Assembly: GCA_937877675.1 (NCBI GenBank)
Contig: CALEIS010000163.1
Span: 1-24,513 of the forward strand
Reading direction: 5' to 3'
Source of the DNA: an uncultured Clostridia bacterium
GTDB lineage: Bacteria; Bacillota; Clostridia; Oscillospirales; Acutalibacteraceae
DNA length: 24,513 nucleotides
Position 1 is the first letter of the stretch, and each line of letters opens with the position of its first letter. The position numbers and the translations under genes are program-made. Positions 1 through 7,214 of the stretch are shown here, piece after piece. Below the pieces are notes generated by a model, which did not search any database, was not told the DNA's origin, and worked only from the letters and a program-made list of their open reading frames with translations.

Positions 1-590
1 CACCATTGATTTTTGCTTCAGTAAGATAAACCTTCTTGTTTTTAACGATTTCGTGTCTGTCACCAATGTAATAGAACTCACCATCAACCTCTACAAGCTG
101 ATATGCCTTTAACATTGTATTGTTCTTGTAAATATTATTACCAACAATACCTTCACGCATTATCATCTTACCGTTTTCGTCAAAGTCATAATAACCAACA
201 GCAATTGGTGTACCATCTGCATATGTAAGACCGTTGATTCTTGCCTCGTTGAGATAAGCTTGCTTATTCTTAACAATTTCGTGACGGTCACCGATAAAGT
301 AGAAATCACCATCAATTTCAACAAGTTGATATGCTTTTAATTGAGTATTATTCTTGTAAATTTTATTACCAACAACGCCGTTGATAATAATCATTTTACC
401 ATTTTCGTCAAACTCATAATATCCTGCTGTGATTGGTGTACCGTCTGCATAAGTAAGACCATTGATTCTTGCTTCGCTTACATAAGCTTTTCTGCCTCTG
501 ATAATTTCATGGCGGTCACCTATGTAGTAGAAATCACCATCAAATTCTACAAGCTGATATGCTTTTTGCATTACATCATCTTTGTAGAAA
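1..590 (-). repeat. Tandem 228-bp (76-aa) repeats in the surface-protein gene
   Basis: Three successive copies are visible, the third cut by the window edge. Equivalent points in the coding frame, for example the AYQLVE segment, recur near 550, 322 and 94, a spacing of 228 bp. The copies are very similar at DNA level. Each unit encodes an aromatic-rich hairpin pair (FYYIGDRHEI, then GYY.FDENGKM), as in cell-wall or polysaccharide binding repeats. More copies may lie outside the window. Confidence 0.85.
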
Positions 591-3500
591 TGATTGTCTT
601 TAACACCTGTGAATATGTGACAAACAACGCATACACCATCTTTGTAACTATGATTACCTGTTGCATCAAAATAATTAGCAACATAACTGTCACCACATTC
701 ACAAGTGTATGTTGTATATCCTTGCTCTATGCATGTTGGCGGTGTTACAACTAAATTGTATTTATGTATGTGATAATTATAATGGATTGTTGCATTAATT
801 AAAGGATTATTATTTGTTTCAATGGAAATCTTATCCCATTGTGCTATTGTTCCTGAATAGTAAACATGTTTCATCTTATAACAGCAGGAAAACGCATAGT
901 CATCAATTTTTGTTACGCTATATGGAATCATTATACTCGTTAGACTATAGCAATTTTCAAACGTTCTATATCCTATTAGTGTTAATTCACTGTATATTAT
1001 TACACTTTCAAGATTGCTATAATTTCTGAACGCATAATCACCTATTGATGTAACACCACTATTTATAATAACATGCTTGATATTATCTTTATAATTTACC
1101 CACGGTTGATTTACAAGATATTTGTTCATGTCACCCGAGCCAGAAATGGTAAGAGTACCTGTTACATCATCAAATGTCCATACAAGCTTGTCGCTGAAAA
1201 TCCCTGTATCGATACCGACATATTCACTACAGGAATCACAGTATTTATTAGAGTTATTATCAGTATGACCGATTACATTAACAAAGTTATCAACATAAGT
1301 AAATCCACATTCACAAATAAATGTTGAGTAGCCTTCCTCTGTGCAAGTTGGATGAGTCACTATTGTTTCAGAATGATGTGTCAAGTGTTCATTTTCACCA
1401 AAATAAATATATGCATCCTTCACATCACTACTGCCGTTAATTAAATTCCACTCTTCTTCAATACCTAAATAGTATATAGACAATCTTTTAGTAGCATAAT
1501 TTTCAAATGCTGACCTTTCAATTGTCGTTACGCTCTTTGGAATTGTTACGCTTTTAAGATTTTCACCACAATCATAAAACGCATTTTTACTAATTGTAGT
1601 TACAGTATTAGGAATTATATATGTCGTCATTTGTGTTCCCTGTGGACAAAGTATAAGTGTTGTTTTGTCTTTGTTATAGAGAACACCAAATTTATCACTG
1701 TAATAATATTGATTTTCACTGTTAACATCCACTGTTTCAAGATGATAACACAAACCAAATGCATCTTCACCAATAGTTTTAACACCTTTACCTATTATTA
1801 CACTACTGAGACTATCACACTCATAGAAAGATTTTGCACCGATACTCGTTACACTGTCGGCAATTATAACGGATTCAAAAGAATTATAGGCAAACGCCTC
1901 GTCACCGATTCCTGTTATACCTTCCGTTATAACAAGTACTTCCACATAATAACTTACATTACTATTAAAATCTTTGTGATAAAACGAATTGAGTTTATGA
2001 CCATTTTCAATAGTACCAGTACCATAAACAGTCAACACGTCTGTTGATTGATCAAGAACGCTAATAAGATAATCACTTGATTTGGTTGTAAGCGATGTTT
2101 CATTGAGAATAGGAATAACCTGACCTTCCACATATACAAAACCACAGCTTAGACATCTTTCATCAAGAGTATTACCTTGTTCAGTCATTGTTGGTACTTT
2201 GGCAGGAGATACAACTTTTGTATGACCCAAAGCATTGAGTACAACTATATGTTCATCATTACATACTGTACAAACTATTTTACCTAATCCCTTTTCTATA
2301 CAGGTTGCTGGAGTTGTTACAACAGTTTCATAGATATGAGCGTGTCCAGAGTCTCCCACACTATTATAATGAATAGTTGCACTGCTGAGATAAGTATTAT
2401 ACTGTGCTATTGTGATATTTTTCCATTGTTCTTTTGTACCTGAATAATAAACATCATTCAAATCAAAGCAAAGGTAAAACGCATTTTCATCAATTGTTTT
2501 TACACCAGCACCTATTGATACTGATGTCATATCTGAACACATAAAAAATGCATAAGCGCCGATTTGAGTAACACTATCCGCAATAACAGCCGTTTCAAGA
2601 TAACGGAACTGTCCAAAAGCACTATTTGAAATTGATGTTATACCCTCTTCCACGATAATGTGCTTAACATCATCTTTGAAACTCGTCCATTCACTAAACT
2701 TACTCATATCTCCAGCACCGGAAATAGTTAATGTTCCGGTGGTTTTATTGAACGTCCAAGTAAGATATTCCGAATCCGTGCCTGAAATTATTTCATCTTC
2801 TGCACCAATAATAGGAATAATTTCCTGTGCCACAAGTATCCAACCACATACCGAACATTTCCGGCCTTCTGTAAGTCCCGTTGTAGTTTCAGTTGGTGCA
2901 ACTGCAGGAATGACTTCTTCTATGTGATTTTCTGTTTCAGGAACAAAATCATCGTGCATTTTACCACCACAGATTGAACAGACATATATTGTATATCCAC
3001 TATATGCACAAGTCGGTTCAATTACTTCACTTGCATAATATTCGCATATATGGTCTCTGTTATCAAAATGCAATTTTGCATTAAGTAAATCACTATTACC
3101 ATCTTTACTTATAGAAATTGCATCAAATTTTGTCTCTGGGAATGCACAATAAACATCCTCTAAGGCTCCACAACTCCAAAATGCATCATCACCTATTGAA
3201 TTCATACCTTTTCCCATATAAATACTACGAAGTTCACTACAATTTGAAAATGCATCTTCTTCTATTGTAGTAACACTATTTGGTATTTTAACCTGAGTCA
3301 AATTTTCACAAAGTTTGAAAGACCATTTACCTATAATCTCAACACCATCAGGAATCTCATACATAGAACCATTCGTCGAATTTATAGGAAAACGAAGCAA
3401 TGTTTTCATATCTTTACTAAAAACAACACCATCAATAGAACAAATATATGGATTATCTTCTGAAACTATAATCTCTTTAAGATTACTTGTACCGTAAAAG

Positions 3501-3868
3501 TTCTTTCCTTGAAAATCAGAAACACCTGCACCAAGAACAATATACAAAAGACCACTTTTATTTAAGGATTTCCCAATTCTCTCAACAGAATCTGGAACAA
3601 TTATCTTTTTTGTTGTTGCGTAATATTTAAAACTGTCGTATATTTCAATCACTTTGTAACCATCAACCTCTGATGGAAGTGTAAGTGTATAATCTGCTGT
3701 TCTCGAAAGTCCTTTATCACTATTAATTCGGCAAGTTTTATCCGCCTCAGAAATAACAGTATAATCGTATGTAACTGTATTTCCTTCAGCACTTGCTGTG
3801 ATTGGAATAATAGATATTACCATAAGAATTGCGAGGATAATTGATAAGAATTTATTCGCCTTTTTCAT
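1..3868 (-). CDS. Secreted BspA-type leucine-rich-repeat surface protein, 3' end outside window
   Basis: The frame is open from an ATG at 3868 to the window edge, giving at least 1289 codons. The start has a GGGGAGAG ribosome binding site about 8 bases upstream. Residues 1-27 form a signal peptide (MKK..., hydrophobic core, likely cleavage after TASA). Then come several blocks of BspA/LRR_5 repeats with the pattern IP.SVT.I...AF..C..L..V. Three blocks open with a module of the type WTF...GTLTISG.GDM. They alternate with four cysteine-bearing linkers (PTC..xGY..Y.C..CG). From about residue 1090 onward there are 76-residue repeats (AYQLVE.DG.FYYIGDRHEI ... GYY.FDENGKM) resembling aromatic/glycine cell-wall-binding repeats. 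BspA-like proteins are exported and often mediate adhesion; the ligand here is unknown. Family assignment is solid; surface anchoring by the C-terminal repeats is inferred. Confidence 0.88.
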   Translation of the reverse strand, partial: MKKANKFLSIILAILMVISIIPITASAEGNTVTYDYTVISEADKTCRINSDKGLSRTADYTLTLPSEVDGYKVIEIYDSFKYYATTKKIIVPDSVERIGKSLNKSGLLYIVLGAGVSDFQGKNFYGTSNLKEIIVSEDNPYICSIDGVVFSKDMKTLLRFPINSTNGSMYEIPDGVEIIGKWSFKLCENLTQVKIPNSVTTIEEDAFSNCSELRSIYMGKGMNSIGDDAFWSCGALEDVYCAFPETKFDAISISKDGNSDLLNAKLHFDNRDHICEYYASEVIEPTCAYSGYTIYVCSICGGKMHDDFVPETENHIEEVIPAVAPTETTTGLTEGRKCSVCGWILVAQEIIPIIGAEDEIISGTDSEYLTWTFNKTTGTLTISGAGDMSKFSEWTSFKDDVKHIIVEEGITSISNSAFGQFRYLETAVIADSVTQIGAYAFFMCSDMTSVSIGAGVKTIDENAFYLCFDLNDVYYSGTKEQWKNITIAQYNTYLSSATIHYNSVGDSGHAHIYETVVTTPATCIEKGLGKIVCTVCNDEHIVVLNALGHTKVVSPAKVPTMTEQGNTLDERCLSCGFVYVEGQVIPILNETSLTTKSSDYLISVLDQSTDVLTVYGTGTIENGHKLNSFYHKDFNSNVSYYVEVLVITEGITGIGDEAFAYNSFESVIIADSVTSIGAKSFYECDSLSSVIIGKGVKTIGEDAFGLCYHLETVDVNSENQYYYSDKFGVLYNKDKTTLILCPQGTQMTTYIIPNTVTTISKNAFYDCGENLKSVTIPKSVTTIERSAFENYATKRLSIYYLGIEEEWNLINGSSDVKDAYIYFGENEHLTHHSETIVTHPTCTEEGYSTFICECGFTYVDNFVNVIGHTDNNSNKYCDSCSEYVGIDTGIFSDKLVWTFDDVTGTLTISGSGDMNKYLVNQPWVNYKDNIKHVIINSGVTSIGDYAFRNYSNLESVIIYSELTLIGYRTFENCYSLTSIMIPYSVTKIDDYAFSCCYKMKHVYYSGTIAQWDKISIETNNNPLINATIHYNYHIHKYNLVVTPPTCIEQGYTTYTCECGDSYVANYFDATGNHSYKDGVCVVCHIFTGVKDNHFYKDDVMQKAYQLVEFDGDFYYIGDRHEIIRGRKAYVSEARINGLTYADGTPITAGYYEFDENGKMIIINGVVGNKIYKNNTQLKAYQLVEIDGDFYFIGDRHEIVKNKQAYLNEARINGLTYADGTPIAVGYYDFDENGKMIMREGIVGNNIYKNNTMLKAYQLVEVDGEFYYIGDRHEIVKNKKVYLTEAKING

Positions 3869-3913
3869 AATATTTCTCTCCCCATATTATAAAATACTGC
3901 TTTTCCAAATTAA

Positions 3914-3942
3914 AGTATATTTCATATTTGTGAAAATTACAA
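3914..3942 (-). promoter_or_regulatory. Proximal sigmaA-type promoter of the surface-protein gene
   Basis: On the minus strand TTGTAA (3942-3937) is followed after 17 bases by TATACT (3919-3914). This lies about 45 bases upstream of the start codon. It is one of two overlapping candidates in tandem. Confidence 0.5.
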
Positions 3943-3955
3943 TATTAAATGCAAA

Positions 3956-3983
3956 ATTATAGATTTTTTTAGTAAATTTGCAA
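3956..3983 (-). promoter_or_regulatory. Distal sigmaA-type promoter of the surface-protein gene
   Basis: On the minus strand TTGCAA (3983-3978) is followed after 16 bases by a perfect TATAAT (3961-3956). The -10 is better than that of the proximal candidate. The predicted leader would be about 80 bases. Confidence 0.55.
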
Positions 3984-4077
3984 GATTTTTTTAATTTATC
4001 CTATTGACAATCGTATTTTGCAAAATAAATCATTGATAATTGAAATAAACTATTCCATAACAATCTCCCCCACAAAT

Positions 4078-4108
4078 AAAAAAAGTGCGTCAATCGAAAT
4101 CAACGCAC
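4078..4108 (-). terminator. Intrinsic terminator of the putative small RNA
   Basis: On the minus strand GTGCGT (4108-4103) pairs with ACGCAC (4090-4085). The stem can extend through two wobble and two A-T pairs to a TTCG loop, and seven T residues follow (4084-4078). It ends transcripts from the promoter at 4241-4269 before the surface-protein promoters. Confidence 0.75.
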
Positions 4109-4235
4109 ATAAAATGCATAACTCCGATTGCTGCGACACAACTTTGACAACTATAAGAGTATGCAAAGATAGAGTATGCATTTTTACCAAAAATAAAAAT
4201 ACTACTCCTATAGTTATCTATTTAGTTGTGTCGCA
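4078..4235 (-). ncRNA. Putative small RNA gene with rod-like fold
   Basis: This segment of about 158 nt lies between a good promoter and an intrinsic terminator, both on the minus strand, in the 456-bp gap between spoIVB and the surface-protein gene. Its predicted 5' end pairs internally. A 12-bp perfect stem joins 4224-4235 to 4132-4143. After an internal loop, a 13-bp stem with one G-U joins 4203-4215 to 4149-4161. The apex carries two copies of a 10-base direct repeat (4156-4165 and 4171-4180). A short unpaired stretch leads to the terminator hairpin. I do not recognise an Rfam family. A 6S-like RNA, another regulatory sRNA, or a dispersed palindromic (MITE-like) repeat are all possible. 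No convincing protein is encoded. Confidence 0.5.
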
Positions 4236-4240
4236 AGATT

Positions 4241-4269
4241 AGTATATCACGGAGAATTTAAAAAATCAA
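4241..4269 (-). promoter_or_regulatory. Extended -10 promoter of the putative small RNA
   Basis: On the minus strand TTGATT (4269-4264) is followed after 17 bases by TATACT (4246-4241), preceded by TGA to give a TGn extended -10. Predicted transcription start is near 4235, exactly where the long internal stem begins. No gene start lies within reach before the terminator at 4078. Confidence 0.6.
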
Positions 4270-4286
4270 TATTTTTAAATTAAAGC

Positions 4287-4324
4287 AAAAATTCAGGGTA
4301 GAGTCATAAACTCTACCCTTTTTG
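4287..4324 (-). terminator. Intrinsic terminator after spoIVB
   Basis: A perfect 10-bp stem (4295-4304 with 4310-4319, AGGGTAGAGT) with a 5-base loop starts 5 bases after the spoIVB stop. On the minus strand it is followed by TGAATTTTT. It also has a T run on the plus side, so it could work in both directions. Confidence 0.8.
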
Positions 4325-5560
4325 TCAGGATGCTTTATTTGATTGTTTTTGCTTTTCCATTTCCTGACAAGTGGAGGTTTCAAGCATTTTTTCAGCGAGT
4401 ATTGCATAGCCTTGTCTAGGGTTATTCACAAATACATGTGTTACTGCACCAACAAACATACCATTTTGAATTATAGGACTCCCACTCATTCCTTGTACTA
4501 TACCACCTGTTAAACCTAACAATCTATTATCAGTTATTTTTATAATCATATCTTTATTTATCGAATTTGGTTTAGAAAATATTCTTGTTATCTCAATATC
4601 ATAAAATTCCGTCTTATCATTAACAGTACAAGCAATCTGTGCTTTACCCTCTTTCACCTCTTGTTTCACAGCAACGGGAATCAAATCTTTTTGTGGACAA
4701 CACGAAAAACCATAAACCCCTGTTTCTCCATTAATACATATTGTCCCTATACTTTCAGAATCTAAAATTCCAGACAATTCACCAATATTCCCCTTGCTAC
4801 TTTTATAAACTCCATTTATCGTTACCTGACACATTTCACCATATTTAAGAGGCATTATTTCATTAGTATCAACATCATAAATGGCATGTCCTAATCCACC
4901 AAAGGATTCATTTTCAGGATTATAAAAACTTATTGTACCTAATCCTGCTGCACTATCTCTGACCCATAAACCTGCACGATATTTTCCTGTATATGCTTCT
5001 TTCAATGTTTTAAAATTTACTTTTATTTCTTTTCCATCTCTTAAAAGCGATATGCTTATTTTATTTCCTTTACTATTCTGTAAAATCTTTGAAAAATGTG
5101 ATGTTGATGTTACAACTACACCATCAACTGATTTAATAATATCACCAATTTTAATTCCTGCATTTTTTGCGGGATTTTTTATTCCATCATCTGTTTCAAT
5201 ATCATCCACATCAACTACTATAACTCCATCCGTGTACATTTTAATTCCAAATAAATCTCCGCCCAAAACTACATATTTTCGTTTTGAATTTATTATAGTC
5301 GCTTTCTTAATGGGAATAATATTCAAAAGCATTATTTCTGCTTCATTTTCACTATTCTTACGATTTTGGATGTTATTAACATTTTTCTGAGATTTAAAAT
5401 TCAAAATATCGATACCTAAAATGGTTTTTCCTGTATAATTACTACCTTCAACGATATTTATTCTGTTTGGAATAGTAAACTCAAAGAAAACTATCGAAGC
5501 AAATATAAAAAAAGAAAATACTGCACATATTGTGGCAATTATTTTTATTGTCCTATGCAA
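4325..5560 (-). CDS. spoIVB: SpoIVB, forespore signalling serine peptidase (family S55)
   Basis: In Bacillus, SpoIVB is secreted by the forespore and cleaves SpoIVFA, releasing pro-sigmaK processing in the mother cell. The 411-residue product (Bacillus form about 426) has one N-terminal membrane segment at about residues 8-28 and a PDZ domain at about 105-185. The S55 peptidase domain shows the triad at His225 (GLGHAIYD), Asp344 (ITDN) and Ser359 (GMSGSP). The Asp-Ser spacing of 15 equals that of the Bacillus enzyme. The start is TTG at 5560, with GGAGGTG just upstream. No in-frame ATG lies nearby, and an in-frame stop sits a little further upstream. A terminator follows, so the gene is probably monocistronic. 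In many Firmicutes spoIVB sits between recN and spo0A; neither is here. Confidence 0.93.
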   Translation of the reverse strand: MHRTIKIIATICAVFSFFIFASIVFFEFTIPNRINIVEGSNYTGKTILGIDILNFKSQKNVNNIQNRKNSENEAEIMLLNIIPIKKATIINSKRKYVVLGGDLFGIKMYTDGVIVVDVDDIETDDGIKNPAKNAGIKIGDIIKSVDGVVVTSTSHFSKILQNSKGNKISISLLRDGKEIKVNFKTLKEAYTGKYRAGLWVRDSAAGLGTISFYNPENESFGGLGHAIYDVDTNEIMPLKYGEMCQVTINGVYKSSKGNIGELSGILDSESIGTICINGETGVYGFSCCPQKDLIPVAVKQEVKEGKAQIACTVNDKTEFYDIEITRIFSKPNSINKDMIIKITDNRLLGLTGGIVQGMSGSPIIQNGMFVGAVTHVFVNNPRQGYAILAEKMLETSTCQEMEKQKQSNKAS

Positions 5561-5593
5561 TTCATCACCTCCATGCGAAATTCATCGCACTAA

Positions 5594-5622
5594 TAATTTG
5601 CCACAACTTATTTTAAATATTT
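5594..5622 (-). promoter_or_regulatory. Candidate forespore (sigmaF/sigmaG-type) promoter of spoIVB
   Basis: On the minus strand AAATA (5622-5618) is followed after 15 bases by GGCAAATTA (5602-5594). This loosely fits the forespore pattern GhATr-n15-ggnAAATTA-like, with mismatches in both boxes. No good sigmaA promoter lies between the aroK terminator and spoIVB. Control by sigmaG/sigmaF is known in Bacillus; the site here is tentative. Confidence 0.3.
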
Positions 5623-5627
5623 TAGGT

Positions 5628-5668
5628 AAAAAAAACGCCTTACGGAGAATTTTCACAAACCGTAAGGC
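5628..5668 (-). terminator. Strong intrinsic terminator after aroK
   Basis: On the minus strand GCCTTACGG (5668-5660) pairs perfectly with CCGTAAGGC (5645-5637) around a 14-base loop. G and a run of eight T follow. It closes the lon-to-aroK transcription unit. Confidence 0.9.
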
Positions 5669-5673
5669 AATTT

Positions 5674-6168
5674 TTATTTTATTAAATTGCAAATTTTTTC
5701 CACTGTTTGTTCAACATTTGAATTATTTAAATCAAGAACAAAATCAGCGTATTTTAAGTATAAAGGTGAACGCTCATTATAAATATCATCAATAGTCTGA
5801 TTTTTAGTAGCAGCAACACCACGAGTACTTATATTATCGAGTCTTGCTTTAATCTCATCAAGTGAAACATTGAGATAGATAATCTTACCATTTTTCTTTA
5901 AATGCTCAATAGCTTCTTCACGGAAAATTACGCTACCACCTGTTGCAACTACAAAATTATCACCATCGAAACTCATAACTGCTTTTGCTTCGCAATCAAG
6001 GAATGTTTCAATTCCGTCATTGTCAATGATTTCCTGCAAAAGTCGTTTTTCATTTTGCTGAATAATCAAATCAGTATCAACAAAGCCAATACCCAATGTT
6101 TTTGCAAGAATAACACCAACTGTACTCTTGCCACATCCAGGCATACCAATCAAGACGATATTAGGCAT
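5674..6168 (-). CDS. aroK: Shikimate-kinase-family P-loop kinase, atypical substrate site
   Basis: Shikimate kinase phosphorylates shikimate with ATP in aromatic amino acid synthesis. The 164-residue product has the family length and fold signals: Walker A GMPGCGKST (8-16), Asp31/Asp33 (DTD), a lid around Arg116, and ERSPLY with Arg133. Two shikimate-contacting motifs differ. The usual F-R-x-x-E has Leu57 in place of Arg, and the usual GGG loop reads GGS (77-79). Related short kinases in Clostridia are commonly annotated as shikimate kinase, so the symbol follows family rather than proven substrate. The gene starts 2 bases after the pfkA stop with no clear ribosome binding site, suggesting translational coupling. 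It is last in its operon. Confidence 0.75.
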   Translation of the reverse strand: MPNIVLIGMPGCGKSTVGVILAKTLGIGFVDTDLIIQQNEKRLLQEIIDNDGIETFLDCEAKAVMSFDGDNFVVATGGSVIFREEAIEHLKKNGKIIYLNVSLDEIKARLDNISTRGVAATKNQTIDDIYNERSPLYLKYADFVLDLNNSNVEQTVEKICNLIK

Positions 6169-6170
6169 AT

Positions 6171-7133
6171 TTATATTGAGATTTCGTGAGCAATCTTATA
6201 CATTTCAAGGTCGATTTCCTTTTTCATGTTAAGTGCTTCAAAGATATCATAATCAACAATTTCATCATGTTTCATTGCGATAACTCTGTTACCGATACCT
6301 TCTTTAAGGAGTTCAACAGCCTTATAACCCATAAGAGATGCTGTAACTCTATCACGTACTGTTGGGTGACCACCACGCTGAACATGACCAAGAACTGTTG
6401 CTCTTGTTTCAACACCTGTTTCAGCCTCGATACGTTTAGCCATTTCTTCAACACCACCGATACCTTCAGCAACAACGATGATGAAGTGCTTTTTACCAGT
6501 GAGCTGTGTTCTCTTCATTCTGTCAATAACATCACGCTGGAAGTCATATTCAACTTCTGGAATAAGAATTGTTGTAGCGCCACAAGCAATACCCGCATTA
6601 AGAGCAATATAACCTGCACGTCTGCCCATAACCTCAACAACTGTGCAACGGTCATGTGATTCAGATGTATCACGAAGTCTGTCAACCATTTCAAGAACAG
6701 TATTCATTGCTGTATCATAACCGATTGTGTAGTCTGAACAAGCAATATCATTATCGATTGTACCAGGAACACCAACGCAAGGAAGTCCACGAAGTGATAA
6801 GTCACGAGCACCACGGAATGAACCGTCACCACCGATAACAACTATACCATCAAGACCTACATCCTTAGCAACTTTAAGTGCTTTCTGAAGGCCTTCTTCT
6901 GTTTTAAATTCAGGGCTTCTTGCAGAATAAAGAACTGTACCGCCACGGTTGATAATATTAGAAACTGAACGAAGGTTCACTTCATACATATCACCCTGCA
7001 TAAGTCCATTATATCCTCTTCTAATAGCCATTACTCGCATACCGTTTTCACATGCTGCACGAACAACTGAACGGATAGCCGCATTCATACCTGGAGCGTC
7101 GCCGCCACTTGTAAGAACACCGATTGTTTTCAT
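6171..7133 (-). CDS. pfkA: ATP-dependent 6-phosphofructokinase
   Basis: The enzyme phosphorylates fructose 6-phosphate to fructose 1,6-bisphosphate, the committed step of glycolysis. The 320-residue product matches the usual bacterial length. SGGDAPGMN (9-17) and GGDGS (101-105) build the ATP site. Gly104 and Gly124 (PGTIDND) mark the ATP-using rather than the pyrophosphate-using type. Asp127 is the catalytic base, and MGRRAGYIA and HVQRGG are also present. I chose the ATG at 7133, preceded by AAGGGTGAG, because the protein begins MKTIGVLTSGG. An in-frame extension to 7205 would add 24 residues unlike the family and would run over a likely promoter. It follows dnaE by 81 bp, a common Firmicute order. 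Confidence 0.97.
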   Translation of the reverse strand: MKTIGVLTSGGDAPGMNAAIRSVVRAACENGMRVMAIRRGYNGLMQGDMYEVNLRSVSNIINRGGTVLYSARSPEFKTEEGLQKALKVAKDVGLDGIVVIGGDGSFRGARDLSLRGLPCVGVPGTIDNDIACSDYTIGYDTAMNTVLEMVDRLRDTSESHDRCTVVEVMGRRAGYIALNAGIACGATTILIPEVEYDFQRDVIDRMKRTQLTGKKHFIIVVAEGIGGVEEMAKRIEAETGVETRATVLGHVQRGGHPTVRDRVTASLMGYKAVELLKEGIGNRVIAMKHDEIVDYDIFEALNMKKEIDLEMYKIAHEISI

Positions 7134-7176
7134 TATACTCACCCTTTTATAAGTTTTATATCCACATTGAACATTA

Positions 7177-7205
7177 ATGATAACACAAGAATTACCAAAA
7201 TGCAA
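7177..7205 (-). promoter_or_regulatory. Candidate internal promoter before pfkA
   Basis: In the 81-bp dnaE-pfkA gap, minus-strand TTGCAT (7205-7200) is followed after 17 bases by TATCAT (7182-7177). This would give pfkA-aroK expression in addition to read-through from lon. Confidence 0.45.
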
Positions 7206-7214
7206 TATATTTGG

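Noticed and set aside
341..3497. Several plus-strand ORFs of 60-138 codons inside the surface-protein region
   Set aside because: They are antisense shadows of one continuous minus-strand frame that has a signal peptide and repeats; their cysteine- and isoleucine-rich products resemble no protein family.
1..3868. Regularly spaced repeats as a possible CRISPR array
   Set aside because: The repeats are long, in frame and encode LRR or wall-binding units; they lack short identical repeats with unique spacers.
4050..4181. Minus-strand 43-codon ORF (ATG at 4181) inside the putative small RNA, encoding a peptide with a hydrophobic C-terminal half that could resemble a small toxin
   Set aside because: The reading frame runs through the intrinsic terminator, the nearest AGGAG is over 20 bases from the ATG (14 from an alternative TTG), and I recognise no family. 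It is better explained as part of an RNA element.
4018..4242. Plus-strand 74-codon ORF across the same intergenic region
   Set aside because: It has no ribosome binding site or plausible promoter, and it lies antisense to the structured RNA and its terminator.
7134..7205. 24-residue N-terminal extension of pfkA
   Set aside because: It is absent from the family, overlaps a likely promoter, and the internal ATG at 7133 has its own ribosome binding site and the canonical MKTIGVLTSGG start.
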